Shown here in pieces: positions 26,860 to 35,759 of a DNA stretch of 56,152 nt (position 1 is the first letter of the stretch; each line of letters starts with the position of its first letter). The translations under genes and the position numbers were made by a program. The notes beneath the pieces are model-generated. The model saw only the letters and a list, made by a program, of their open reading frames with translations, ran no database searches and was not told the DNA's origin. The DNA is from DATFMP01 sp035266845 (GTDB lineage Bacteria > SAR324 > JACQKK01), in assembly GCA_035266845.1 (NCBI GenBank), contig DATFMP010000095.1, positions 1 to 56,152 of the forward strand. Reading direction: 5' to 3'.

Positions 26860-29800
26860 GGCGTCCCGCGCGGCCGGTGCTGCCGCCGACGCAGCCGTGC
26901 GCGGGGAGGCGCTGGACGCAGCGCGCTCGTTCATCGTGCAGGCCCCCGCCGGCTCCGGGAAGACCGAGCTGCTGATCCAGCGCCTGCTGGTGCTGCTGGC
27001 GGCCGTGGAGCAGCCGGAGCAGGTGCTGGCCATCACGTTCACCCGCAAGGCCGCCGCGGAGATGCGCGCGCGCCTGCTGGAAACCCTCGCAGCGGCTGCG
27101 GAGGAGCAGGCGCCGGCACCGCACACGCCGCACGAGGTCGCGGCCCGGGAGCGCGCCCGGGCGGTGGTGGCGCAGGACCGGGCCCAGGGCTGGGGTCTGC
27201 TGGAGACGCCCGCGCGCCTGCGCATCCAGACCATCGACTCGCTTTGCGCGGCGCTGACGCGGGAGCGGCCCGTGCTCTCCGGGCTGGGCGAGGCCCCTGC
27301 CATCGCGGAAGAGGCCGACGCGCTGTACCAGACCGCCGCCCGCGCCACCCTGGCCGCACTGGAGGGCGACGGCCCCGAAGCAGCGGCGGTGGAACGCCTG
27401 CTGCTGCACCTGGAGGACGACCACGCCCGCGCAGAGGGCCTGCTGGCCTCCATGCTGGCCCGGCGCGACCAGTGGCTGCGACACGCCCAGCCCTGGGACG
27501 ACCCCGCCGCCGTGCGCGGCGCGTTGGAGACCGAACTGCGCGCGGCCGTGGACGAGGCCCTGGCGGACCTGCACGACACCCTGACCGCCGGCGCCACGAA
27601 GGCGGGGTTGGCGCTGGAGGTGGAACTGGCGGCCCTGGCGCCCTATGCGGCACAACACCTGGGCGCCGAGAAGCCCGACGCGCCCGTCGCCCGACTGGGC
27701 GGGCTGACCGGCCTGCCGGCGCCGCAGGCCGATGCCCTGCCGCTGTGGCAGGGCGTGGCCGAACTGCTCACCACCGGGACGGGCGCTTGGCGCCGCACCC
27801 TCACCAAGGCCCAGGGCTTCCCCATAGACAAGGCCGCGGGCGATCCCGCCACGCTCAAGGAGACAAAGGCCCGCGCCCTGGGCCTACTGGACGCCCTGCA
27901 GGCACGGCCCGAACTGGCCGGTCGGCTGCGCGGCGCCTGTGCCCTGCCCCCGCCAGTGTATGCCGACGCGCAATGGGAGGTGCTGGCGGCCCTGCTGGAG
28001 CTGCTGCCGCGCGCGGTGAAGCGGTTGCGCACGGTGTTCGCAGAGGCGGGGGAGATGGACTACGCAGAGGTGGCCTTGGGGGCCATCCGAGCCCTGGAAG
28101 GCGGCAGCGGCCGTGGCAACGGCGGCGGCAGCGACGCAGCGCCGCTGCGGGACGAGGCGCGGCACATCCTGGTGGACGAGTTCCAGGACACCTCGCACGG
28201 GCAGTTCCGGCTGCTGGAGCGTCTCACGGCCCATTGGAAGCCCGACGACGGGCGCACGCTGTTCCTGGTGGGCGACCCCATGCAGTCCATCTACCGCTTC
28301 CGCGAGGCGGAGGTGGGGCTGTTTCTGCGCGCGCGGCGGACCGGCATCGGCGCGCTGTGCCTGCACCCGTTGCGCCTGGAGGTGAACTTCCGCTCCACCG
28401 GGGCTCTGGTGGGCTGGGTGAACGACGTGTTCCCGGGTGTGCTGGCCCCGGTCGAGGCCCTGGCCACGGGCGCCGTGCCCTTCGCGGCCGCCACGCCGCA
28501 CCAGCTTGGCGACGACGGGCCGGGCGTGACGGTGCACGCGCTGCCGCAGCCTGCCGGGATGTCCCGCGACGCGATCGAGGCCGACGAAGCCCGCCAAATT
28601 GCGGAGGTGATCGCCGAGACGCGCCGTGAGCGGCCCGAGGAGACCGTGTCCATCCTCGTGCGCACGCGCGGCCACCTGCGCGCGATCCTGCCGGCGCTGC
28701 AACAGGCCGGGCTGCCCTTCCAGGCCGTGGAGATCGAGGCCCTGGCCGAACGACCGGAGGTGCAGGACCTGCTGATGCTGCTGCGGGCGTTGACGCACCT
28801 GGGGGACCGCGTGGCCTGGCTGGCCGTGCTGCGCGCACCCTGGTGCGGTCTGCTGCTGGCGGACCTGCTGTGCCTGGCCGAGCCAGCGCCTTACGCTACC
28901 CTGTGGGAGCGCCTGCGCGACGCGGAGGCGGTGGCCGGGCTCTCCACCGATGGCCAGGCTCGCGTGACGCGGCTGGTGGCGGCGCTGGAGCCGTGCCTGG
29001 CGGCCCGCGAGCGGCGCCCGCTGCGACGCTGGCTGGAGGGAGCCTGGCTGGCCCTCGGGGGCCCCGCCTGCGTGCCGGAGGTGGCCTGGCCCAATGTGGA
29101 GGCCTGCCTGGCCCGGCTGGAGGCGCTGCCGGCCGCTACGCCCCCTGGCGGCCCCGAGCAGTCCGAGACGCTGCTGGAGCGCCTCTACGCTGCGCCGGAC
29201 CCCCAGGCGGACGCGCGGCTGCAGGTGATGAGCATTCACAAGGCCAAAGGTCTGCAGTTCGACACGGTGATCCTCCCCGGGCTGGGTCGCGCGCCGCGCT
29301 CCGACGAGACGCCCCTGCTGCGCTGGTTCGAGCGCGCTCAGCCCGCGAAGGGCGGGGCCGGGCTGCTGCTGGCGCCCATTCACGCCGCCGGACCGGAGCG
29401 CGACCCCGTGTTCGACTACCTGGCTGAACTGGAGAAGGAGAAGGCGCATCACGAGACGGGCCGCCTGCTCTACGTGGCCGCCACCCGCGCCAAGCGTGCC
29501 CTGCACCTGTTCGGGCATGCGCTGCTGGACGAGGATGGCCCCAAGGAGCCTGACAAGCGCTCGCTGCTGGCGCGGCTGTGGCCCGCCGTGCGGGACACCT
29601 TCGAGGCGGCCGCCGCGCCGGACGACAACCCAGCCGCCGCCAGCGCGCGCGCAACGCCGACAGCCCAGCCACCACCACCCGGCGCCCCACCGGGACTGCG
29701 GCGGCTGGCGGCCGGCTGGCAGGCCCCGCCGGCGCCACCCCCCGTGGCTGCACGGCAGGCCGCCGAAGCGGCAGCGGACGTCGGGCCCGGCGACGCCTAC

Positions 29801-30379
29801 GAGATCGAGTTCCGCTGGGCCGGCGAAACCGCACGCCACGTGGGCACCGTGGTGCACCGGCTGCTGCGCCTCATCGCCCGGTACGGGTCGGAGCGCTGGC
29901 AGACTGGCGGCGGTGCCTTCACAGCCCGGGCCATCGCCGCGGCGCTGGGCGCGCTGGGCGTGCCTGCGGCGGAGCATGCTACTGCCACCGAGCGAGTGCA
30001 GGACGCGCTGCGGCGCACCCTGGCGGACGAACGCGGGCGCTGGGTGCTGGCCCCGCACACGGAGGGGCACAGCGAATATGCGCTCACGGGAGTGGTAGAC
30101 GGCCGCCCCGCGCGTTTCGTGATCGACCGCACGTTCGTGGACGAGGCGGGCGTGCGCTGGATCGTGGACTTCAAGACGGGCACCCACGAGGGGGGCGACC
30201 TGGAGGCGTTCCTGGCGCGCGAGCAGGAGCGCTACCGCAGCCAGCTCGAAGGCTACGCGGCCCTGATGAACGCACTGGAACCCGGACGGACGGTGCGCCT
30301 CGCGCTGTACTTCCCGCTGCTGCAAGCCTGGCGCGAGTGGCCGGCGCCGGAGCCGCAGGATGCGGGGCAGACCAGGTGA
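26846..30379 (+). CDS. AddA-like UvrD/Rep-family helicase-nuclease
   Basis: This 1177-residue SF1A helicase has motif I APAGSGKTE (33-41), motif Ia TFTRKAAAEM, motif II VDEFQDT (Asp444/Glu445), motif III LVGDPMQSIYRFREAE, motif V MSIHKAKGLQFDTVILPG and motif VI RLLYVAATRAKRALHL. A C-terminal PD-(D/E)XK nuclease is marked by DFKTG (Asp1108, Lys1110). The layout is AddA. It starts inside the end of the AddB-like gene, so both are co-translated as the two halves of one complex. A run of Ala/Pro (about residues 930-960) separates the helicase and nuclease. It is the longest gene in the window, with no visible frameshift. Confidence 0.92.
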   Translation: MATPEASRAAGAAADAAVRGEALDAARSFIVQAPAGSGKTELLIQRLLVLLAAVEQPEQVLAITFTRKAAAEMRARLLETLAAAAEEQAPAPHTPHEVAARERARAVVAQDRAQGWGLLETPARLRIQTIDSLCAALTRERPVLSGLGEAPAIAEEADALYQTAARATLAALEGDGPEAAAVERLLLHLEDDHARAEGLLASMLARRDQWLRHAQPWDDPAAVRGALETELRAAVDEALADLHDTLTAGATKAGLALEVELAALAPYAAQHLGAEKPDAPVARLGGLTGLPAPQADALPLWQGVAELLTTGTGAWRRTLTKAQGFPIDKAAGDPATLKETKARALGLLDALQARPELAGRLRGACALPPPVYADAQWEVLAALLELLPRAVKRLRTVFAEAGEMDYAEVALGAIRALEGGSGRGNGGGSDAAPLRDEARHILVDEFQDTSHGQFRLLERLTAHWKPDDGRTLFLVGDPMQSIYRFREAEVGLFLRARRTGIGALCLHPLRLEVNFRSTGALVGWVNDVFPGVLAPVEALATGAVPFAAATPHQLGDDGPGVTVHALPQPAGMSRDAIEADEARQIAEVIAETRRERPEETVSILVRTRGHLRAILPALQQAGLPFQAVEIEALAERPEVQDLLMLLRALTHLGDRVAWLAVLRAPWCGLLLADLLCLAEPAPYATLWERLRDAEAVAGLSTDGQARVTRLVAALEPCLAARERRPLRRWLEGAWLALGGPACVPEVAWPNVEACLARLEALPAATPPGGPEQSETLLERLYAAPDPQADARLQVMSIHKAKGLQFDTVILPGLGRAPRSDETPLLRWFERAQPAKGGAGLLLAPIHAAGPERDPVFDYLAELEKEKAHHETGRLLYVAATRAKRALHLFGHALLDEDGPKEPDKRSLLARLWPAVRDTFEAAAAPDDNPAAASARATPTAQPPPPGAPPGLRRLAAGWQAPPAPPPVAARQAAEAAADVGPGDAYEIEFRWAGETARHVGTVVHRLLRLIARYGSERWQTGGGAFTARAIAAALGALGVPAAEHATATERVQDALRRTLADERGRWVLAPHTEGHSEYALTGVVDGRPARFVIDRTFVDEAGVRWIVDFKTGTHEGGDLEAFLAREQERYRSQLEGYAALMNALEPGRTVRLALYFPLLQAWREWPAPEPQDAGQTR

Positions 30380-30459
30380 GCGGACCGCCTTGCCATCGCC
30401 GCGGCCGTGACCCTATAGTGGGGCGACGCGGCGCGCCGGCGCCGCACCTGCCCGATTAC

Positions 30460-30533
30460 GCGTCCGTAGCTCAGTTGGATAGAGCAACAGCCTTCGAAGC
30501 TGTGGGCCGCAGGTTCGAGTCCTGCCGGACGCG
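30460..30533 (+). tRNA. tRNA-Arg(TCG)
   Basis: A 74-nt cloverleaf begins GCGTCCGTAGCTCAGTTGGA and closes with CGGACGC plus G. The anticodon loop CTTCGAA gives anticodon TCG, reading arginine CGA-type codons. The stems all pair and the TTCGAGT T-loop is normal. CCA is not encoded. Confidence 0.96.
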
Positions 30534-30581
30534 CTTTCATTTCAGTGAGATGGATGATTGCATAGCCAGTGCGGGGGCATG

Positions 30582-30938
30582 ATGGCCCGCGATTCCAGTC
30601 CCCTCGTGTACAGCACCGACGGCAGCCACCAACGCATGTGCTCCGTCTGCGGGCACTCGCCCTGCACCTGCGGATCCGCCGCGGAGATCATGCCGGGGCA
30701 GACGGTGCTGCGAGTACGGCTGGACAAGAAGGGCCGCGGCGGCAAGGCGGTCACGGTGGTGTTCGACCTGCCGCCGCGTCCGGACTACTTCGCCACCCTC
30801 CTCAAGCAGCTCAAGGCGCATTGCGGTGCGGGCGGGGCGCTGAAGGACGGGTGTATCGAGATCCAGGGCGACCAGCGCGACAAGGTGCAAGGCTACCTGG
30901 AGCGGCTCGGTTTCAAGGTGCGCCGTGCCGGTGGCTGA
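30582..30938 (+). CDS. SUI1/eIF1-family translation factor (YciH-like)
   Basis: This 118-residue protein belongs to the SUI1 family; bacterial YciH influences start-site fidelity and binds the small ribosomal subunit. The core GQTVLRVRLDKKGRGGKAVT and the C-terminal helix region (CIEIQGDQRDKVQGYLERLG) are characteristic. The N-terminus has MCSVCGHSPCTC, a CxxC...CxC set that could bind zinc. Two adjacent ATGs and a TTG are possible starts; I chose the second ATG for its spacing from GGGG. It is 48 bp downstream of tRNA-Arg and upstream of a YaiI-family gene. Confidence 0.88.
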   Translation: MARDSSPLVYSTDGSHQRMCSVCGHSPCTCGSAAEIMPGQTVLRVRLDKKGRGGKAVTVVFDLPPRPDYFATLLKQLKAHCGAGGALKDGCIEIQGDQRDKVQGYLERLGFKVRRAGG

Positions 30939-30975
30939 CGCTCCCCCGCACCCGCCATCGGACGGCCACGCGACC

Positions 30976-31434
30976 ATGCGCATCTGGATCGACGCCGACG
31001 CCTGCCCGAAGATGGTCAAGGAGTTCATCTTCAAGGCCGCACGGCGCCTGGGCGTGCCCACCACCCTGGTGGCCAACAAGGGCTTGTTCCTGCCGCAGCA
31101 TCCACTGATTGCGCTGGTGGTCGTGGGTGGCGGCGTGGACGAGGCCGACCACTACATCGTCGACCACTGCGCCGAGAACGACCTGGTCGTCACCGCGGAC
31201 ATCCCGCTGGCATCCGCGCTCGTGGAGAAGGGCGTGGCCGTGGTCAGTCCCCGCGGCACCGTGTACACCCCCGACAACGTCAAGGAAGCCCTGGCTACGC
31301 GGAACCTGATGCAGGAACTCCGCGAGAACGGCATCATGCAGGGCGGCCCGGCTCCGCTGGGGCCCAACGACAAGGTGCAGTTCGCCAATGCGTTCGATCG
31401 CGAAATGACCCGCCTGCGCCGCAAGCGCGGCTGA
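30976..31434 (+). CDS. YaiI/YqxD family protein (UPF0178)
   Basis: This 152-residue protein starts MRIWIDADACP, the family N-terminus with its conserved acidic cluster (Asp6, Asp8), and includes GGGVDEADHYIVDHCAENDL and the VSPRGTVYTPDNVKEALATR stretch. The fold is PIN/NYN-like, so a nuclease activity is conceivable, but no role is established for the family. I chose the ATG over an upstream GTG that overlaps the SUI1 gene because the conserved domain starts there. It is probably co-transcribed with the SUI1 factor. Confidence 0.88.
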   Translation: MRIWIDADACPKMVKEFIFKAARRLGVPTTLVANKGLFLPQHPLIALVVVGGGVDEADHYIVDHCAENDLVVTADIPLASALVEKGVAVVSPRGTVYTPDNVKEALATRNLMQELRENGIMQGGPAPLGPNDKVQFANAFDREMTRLRRKRG

Positions 31435-31520
31435 CAATCCCCACCCGCGCAGTCTCCCTACACCACCACCCATCACTCGGCGGGGCATCGTCCATTTGCC
31501 CTACAGGCCTTGTTTCGTCG

Positions 31521-31531
31521 TGTTTAAAACA
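31521..31531. promoter_or_regulatory. Inverted repeat in the AT-rich leader of the PilZ-like gene
   Basis: TGTTTAAAACA is a perfect inverted repeat (TGTTT-A-AAACA), directly followed by possible -10 boxes TATAAC (31537-31542) and TATAAG (31558-31563). No -35 box sits at ideal spacing from either, so activation or repression through the repeat is plausible. The 31435-31727 gap holds nothing else I can name. Confidence 0.4.
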
Positions 31532-31727
31532 TGTGCTATAACAGTTTTTTACCTTACTATAAGATGCCGCCGCCGGATGCCCCGCGCATGCCGAAATCCG
31601 GCGATCCAGCATCCCATTTTCTTTGCCTCTATGGGCGTAAGGCGCTAATCTGGTCTCCGCGCTTGATCCGGGGAGAAGGGAAGGCTGCCCCTGGTATCTG
31701 CGGTCCAATCAGCGGTGGAGGCCCATC

Positions 31728-32285
31728 ATGGCGTCTGACCCGACCGCCCTCGAGACAGAATCCATCACCCCGGACGACTCCCCGGCCGCCGACCTCACGG
31801 AACACGGTCGCTACATCCCGTATGGCGGAGGCTCGGCGGGATGGTTCGAGAACTCCGGCGTGCTCAAATCCGAGCGGCACAACAACTACCGATTCCACGC
31901 GGAGATGGACCTGCCCGAGGTGCGCAGCAGGCAATTCGAGCGCTGGGGGCCGGCCTTCGACCGTCGCGAAGGTGCCACGCGAACGCGGCGTCAGGTGGCC
32001 ATCAACCTGCTGCGGGAAGGCAGCGCGACGCCCATGATCACATGGGACATCAACAATCGGGGCATCCGCCTGCAGTTTCACGAGCCGCCCGCGCTCGACC
32101 AGGGCGACAGTGTGAGCGTGGAACTGCTCGAAGCGCCCGACGGCAGGGTGCTGGCCCTGCTGGATGCCCAGGTGGTGTGGGTGGAGGCAGTCGGTACGAC
32201 GCGCCAAGTCTGGAACCTGGGCCTCTTCTTCCCCTACGTTTCCGCCGAGGCCGCGGTGACCCTTAAGCAGATGCTCGCAGATTGA
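31728..32285 (+). CDS. PilZ-like protein with degenerate c-di-GMP motif
   Basis: This is a 185-residue protein. After about 85 residues of unassigned sequence (GGGSAGWFENSGVLKSERHN) comes a PilZ-like beta-barrel: TRRQVAINL, then WDINNRGIRL, GDSVSVELLEAPDGRVLALL and WNLGLFFPYVS. The arginine motif is altered and the D/N-x-S-x-x-G box reads DINNRG, with Asn where Ser normally stands, so c-di-GMP binding may be lost. GGAGG is ideally placed before the ATG. It is the first of two PilZ-family genes in the same direction. Confidence 0.65.
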   Translation: MASDPTALETESITPDDSPAADLTEHGRYIPYGGGSAGWFENSGVLKSERHNNYRFHAEMDLPEVRSRQFERWGPAFDRREGATRTRRQVAINLLREGSATPMITWDINNRGIRLQFHEPPALDQGDSVSVELLEAPDGRVLALLDAQVVWVEAVGTTRQVWNLGLFFPYVSAEAAVTLKQMLAD

Positions 32286-32494
32286 GCCCCCCGGCGCGCG
32301 CCAGAGTCCAACCGGTGCGGGTGTCCCTGTCTCGCGGGCGGCCTGACGCCGCTCCCACGGCGGGCACACCACAGTCGCGCGGTGCCGAAGTGGTGCCCGG
32401 CATCTGGGTATGTTAGTGTCGTATTAGAGACCCATGCGCTAACGCCGTTGAATAGCGGCACTGTTCTTCATTTCCTTTGCTTTCGGGTGTGCAA

Positions 32495-32899
32495 ATGATG
32501 AGCACAAATCTGCACGAGGAGTACGCCCGCATTCTCGAGGAGAGCCGCAAGCGCGGTGAGGTGGTGTCAGAGCAGTCCGACCAGGACCGACGGGTCCATC
32601 CGCGGTTGTCCGTGACGTCCGCGGACATCTGGATCAGTTCGGTGCCGGAGTTTTCGATGGTGGATCTGTCCGCCTCCGGGGTCGCCCTGATGGCCAACTA
32701 CCCGCTGACGCCAGGCGAGCAGATCACCGTATCGCTGGGCAACTCCCTCTCCATCGAGGCGGAGGTGGTACACTGCCAATTGGTGGAATCCCCGACGGCC
32801 TATTCGGACGCGGTTTTCCGCATCCAATGCCGGTTTGCCGAGGAACTGAAGGGAATGGAACTTGTGGTGAAAGTGAAGCAGCACGAGTTCGCAAGTTGA
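32495..32899 (+). CDS. PilZ-domain protein 2
   Basis: This 134-residue protein has an intact PilZ domain: the arginine motif DRRVHPRLSV and the box VDLSASGVAL, with the remaining strands GEQITVSLG and IEAEVVHC. The N-terminal helix NLHEEYARILEESRKRGE matches that of PilZ protein 1 in pattern. Two adjacent ATGs (32495, 32498) compete as start; neither has a strong ribosome-binding site. It lies 209 bp after the degenerate PilZ-like gene and converges on PilZ protein 3 across a hairpin. Probably a c-di-GMP-responsive adaptor. Confidence 0.85.
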   Translation: MMSTNLHEEYARILEESRKRGEVVSEQSDQDRRVHPRLSVTSADIWISSVPEFSMVDLSASGVALMANYPLTPGEQITVSLGNSLSIEAEVVHCQLVESPTAYSDAVFRIQCRFAEELKGMELVVKVKQHEFAS

Positions 32900-32990
32900 C
32901 CCGCCCCTGATTGCGCGGCCCTTGCGTTCCACCGGGGCCGTCCTTCCATCGTTGATTGATCCGCAGTCACAAGCCCTCGCGCGGCCCGCG

Positions 32991-33008
32991 CCGGGGCAGG
33001 AGCCCCGG
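32991..33008. terminator. Hairpin between convergent PilZ genes
   Basis: CCGGGGC and GCCCCGG form a perfect 7-bp stem around AGGA in the 123-bp gap between two convergent genes. There is no T-run, so it is at best a weak bidirectional terminator. Confidence 0.4.
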
Positions 33009-33022
33009 TATGCGCCGCAGCT

Positions 33023-33442
33023 TCAGCGCGTGGCTTCGAGGCGCGCGGTCTCCAACTCGTTCAGGGCAACGAAGAAGCGCAGCCCTTCCTCCGCATCGTT
33101 GAATTCGCAGCAGATCCGGAACTGGCCGGCCAGGGCGCCGGGGTCCCCGGCTTCCGGTCGGCAATCCACCACCTTGGCCTGAGCCGTCAACCCGCTTTCC
33201 AGGGAGATCGGCAGCACCACACCGGGCTTGTGGGGTGTATCGGCGAAGAACGCCAACCCCTGACGGGACACATTGATCAGGTAGACCCAGGGGTCGCCCT
33301 CCACGTCGAGAAGCGCCGCATCAGGGAGGATGCGCGCCTCGCGACGCCGCTCGCGCTCGGTGCGGCCCTGCTCGGCCTGACCGCGCAGGCGGCTGTCCTC
33401 CACCATCCGGTCGTACTTGCGTTCCAGCTCACCACTCGCCAT
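33023..33442 (-). CDS. PilZ-domain protein 3
   Basis: This 139-residue protein has a charged N-terminal helix (ELERKYDRMVEDSRLRGQ) of the same type as PilZ proteins 1 and 2. It is followed by RRREARI as the arginine motif and INVSRQGLAFF as the N-x-S-x-x-G box; the later strands AQAKVVDCRP and FRICCEFNDAEEGLRFFVAL align with PilZ protein 1 (VRCRFTDEDYGLRFLVL). The start is the ATG of MASGELE. It is transcribed towards PilZ protein 2. Likely a c-di-GMP receptor. Confidence 0.8.
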   Translation of the reverse strand: MASGELERKYDRMVEDSRLRGQAEQGRTERERRREARILPDAALLDVEGDPWVYLINVSRQGLAFFADTPHKPGVVLPISLESGLTAQAKVVDCRPEAGDPGALAGQFRICCEFNDAEEGLRFFVALNELETARLEATR

Positions 33443-33608
33443 GGCAACCACCCCAGCCCGTTCGCAACATGCACCCCCTGTTCGGGGCATAGCCTACACG
33501 CGATTGCACCGGCTGGCCAAGCGTGTATCGTGAGCGAGGCCGTGCGTGACGCGTTCGCGCGGCGTTCCCGCACCTCCAACGCCTGCCCCAAGCCTGTTCG
33601 ACTGCTGG

Positions 33609-34484
33609 ATGTCCTCCGCCACACTGGTGCCCGTCGCCTTCGCCTTGCTGGCCGCGCTGTGCTTCGCGCTGGGGGCACTCCTCACCAAGAAGGGCTTGAG
33701 GTACACGGATTCGATCACGGGCACGCTGATCTCCATCGGCGCGAGCACAGCGTGCTACTGGCTGGTTTCGCCCTTCTCCCTGCACTGGGCTGACTGGCAG
33801 CCGGCGGCCGTGGCGATCTTTGCACTGGTGGGTTGCTTCCGGCCCATCCTCTCCGCCAACCTGGCCAATGCGGGGCATCATCGGCTGGGTCCCACCATCT
33901 CCTCCACGGTGGCCTCGGTCAGCCCGCTCTTCGCCGTGCTGGGCGGGGTGCTGGTGCTGGGGGAGCACTTGGAGCCGGGCGTGGCCGCGGGGACACTGGC
34001 CATCGTGGCGGGCGTCGGGGTGCTCTCCTGGAGCAGCGGAGGCACGGGACGCTGGCTGCGCTGGGCACTGCTGCTGCCGCTGGGCGCGGCGCTGCTGCGG
34101 GCTGCGGCGCACGTGGCGGCCAAGGGCGCGCTCGACCTGGTGAGCAGTCCGGTGCTGGGCGGGCTGGTGGGCTATACGGTGTCCCTCGGCATCGGCTTAG
34201 CACTGTTCCTGGTACGCCGCCCCGCCCGGCGCACACCCATCGGCACCGGGGCCCTGGGCTGGTTCACGTGTTCGGGCATTGCCAACGGCATGGGCATTCT
34301 GGCGCTCTACACGGCGCTGGAGCACGGGCAGGTCGTGCTGGTCACGCCGGTCACTTCCGCCGCGCCGCTGTTCACGCTGGTGCTGAGCCGCCTGTTCTTC
34401 CACGTCGAGGTCATCAACCGCCGCACACTGGCCGGCGTGTTGCTCATCGTGCCGGGCGTGATGCTGGTTTCGCTGTACCACTGA
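33609..34484 (+). CDS. EamA-family (DMT) membrane transporter
   Basis: This 291-residue integral membrane protein has ten hydrophobic segments arranged as two EamA repeats. The first repeat ends with the typical VASVSPLFAVLGGVLVLGE motif (VASVSPLFAVLGGVLVL) and the second with the parallel VTSAAPLFTLVLSRLFF. These carriers export metabolites or import small solutes; sequence does not give the substrate. Start at MSSATLV, since residues encoded upstream are polar, Pro-rich and atypical. It is upstream of the isocitrate-lyase-family gene by 113 bp in the same direction. Confidence 0.88.
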   Translation: MSSATLVPVAFALLAALCFALGALLTKKGLRYTDSITGTLISIGASTACYWLVSPFSLHWADWQPAAVAIFALVGCFRPILSANLANAGHHRLGPTISSTVASVSPLFAVLGGVLVLGEHLEPGVAAGTLAIVAGVGVLSWSSGGTGRWLRWALLLPLGAALLRAAAHVAAKGALDLVSSPVLGGLVGYTVSLGIGLALFLVRRPARRTPIGTGALGWFTCSGIANGMGILALYTALEHGQVVLVTPVTSAAPLFTLVLSRLFFHVEVINRRTLAGVLLIVPGVMLVSLYH

Positions 34485-34597
34485 GCCGCGAAGCAGGCGC
34501 CCGCTCGCGACCGCGCCGCCCTTTTCACCCGCGCGCCGGACGGGCTATAAGGGGCGGAAGCCACCCGCCCTCAACCCCGCTGCCGGAGCCGCCACCC

Positions 34598-35461
34598 ATG
34601 CGCAAGACCACCCGCCTGCGCCAACTGATCGAAGGCAAGCAGATCCTCATCGCGCCGGGCGCCTACGATCCATACCTGGCGCGCTGCGTCCAAATCGCCG
34701 GCTTCGACGCCGTGTACATGACCGGTGCGGGCGTCTCGCACAGTTCCCTCGGCATGCCGGACCTGGGCCTGCTCACGTTTAGCGAGATGGTGGACCGCGC
34801 GGCGCGAATCGCCGACGCCGTGGAGATTCCGCTGTTCGCCGACGCGGACACGGGTTACGGCAATGCGCTCAACGTGATGCGCACCGTGCGTGCCTACGAG
34901 CGGGCGGGCGTCGCCGGCCTGCACATCGAGGACCAGGAGATGCCCAAGAAGTGCGGGCACTTCGACGAAAAGCGCGTGATTCCCCTGCCGGAGATGCTGG
35001 GCAAGCTCAAGGCCGCGCTGGATGCCCGCACGGACCCCGACTTCATCGTCATCGCGCGCACGGACGCCCGCACGGCGCTGGGCTTCTCCGAAGCCCTGGA
35101 GCGTGGGCAGGCCTTCGCGGAGGTGGGCGTGGACATGGTGTTCGTGGAATCCCCTACCAGCGAGGACGAACTGGCGCAGGTGGGGCAGGCCATCCACAAG
35201 CCGCTGCTCGCGAACATGGTGGAGACCGGCAAGACCCCCATCCTGCCGGCCGAGCGCCTGCAGGCGCTTGGCTTCGCCGCGGCGATCTACCCCGGCGCGC
35301 TGGGACGCTTCATCGGCAAGCAGGTGCTGGAGTTCCTGCGCCGCTTCCGCACCGAGGGCACCACGCTCTCCCAGATGGAGCGCATGCTCAGCTTCACCGA
35401 GCAGAACGAGATCGTCGACCTGCCCAGGTTCAAGGAACTGGCGAAGAAGTACGGGGGTTAG
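34598..35461 (+). CDS. Isocitrate lyase/PEP mutase family enzyme (methylisocitrate-lyase-like)
   Basis: This 287-residue TIM-barrel protein has Mg-binding Asp82/Asp84 in FADADTGYG, GLHIEDQ and the catalytic lyase loop KKCGH (117-121, Cys119). The Cys-containing loop favours a C-C lyase (2-methylisocitrate, dimethylmalate or oxaloacetate type) over a phosphonomutase. Length and lack of the isocitrate-lyase insert agree with that. No prpC/prpD genes are adjacent, so a methylcitrate-cycle role is not supported by context. A GGAG lies 10 bases before the ATG. Confidence 0.9.
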   Translation: MRKTTRLRQLIEGKQILIAPGAYDPYLARCVQIAGFDAVYMTGAGVSHSSLGMPDLGLLTFSEMVDRAARIADAVEIPLFADADTGYGNALNVMRTVRAYERAGVAGLHIEDQEMPKKCGHFDEKRVIPLPEMLGKLKAALDARTDPDFIVIARTDARTALGFSEALERGQAFAEVGVDMVFVESPTSEDELAQVGQAIHKPLLANMVETGKTPILPAERLQALGFAAAIYPGALGRFIGKQVLEFLRRFRTEGTTLSQMERMLSFTEQNEIVDLPRFKELAKKYGG

Positions 35462-35759
35462 CAGCACCGCCCTGGCCGAAACTCCTCCTCAGGGGGGCTG
35501 TCTTGGACCGCGTCTCAACGAGGCGCTGCCAATCAAGGGCCCAACAAAACCCATAGGTGGGCATTGAGCACCCACTACCCAAAACGGGTCCAGACCAAGG
35601 CCAGCGTGCTTTCACCCCACGCAGCGCGCGTGTGAACTGAAGTGCCCGACCTGTCAGCCCTGGGATTCTCCCCGGTGGGCCCTCGTTTCCGGCCTGTCCA
35701 TTGTGGCAAAATGGGGGGCAATCCGCCTGCACCGCCCCCCACCCGAGGAGGCCCCGACG

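Noticed and set aside
24049..30325. Long minus-strand open frames (up to 813 codons) opposite the AddB- and AddA-like genes
   Set aside because: They are mirror frames caused by high GC at third positions; the plus-strand proteins carry complete catalytic motifs.
34598..35461. prpB (methylisocitrate lyase) as a gene symbol
   Set aside because: The KKCGH loop fits several lyases and no prpC/prpD gene is adjacent.
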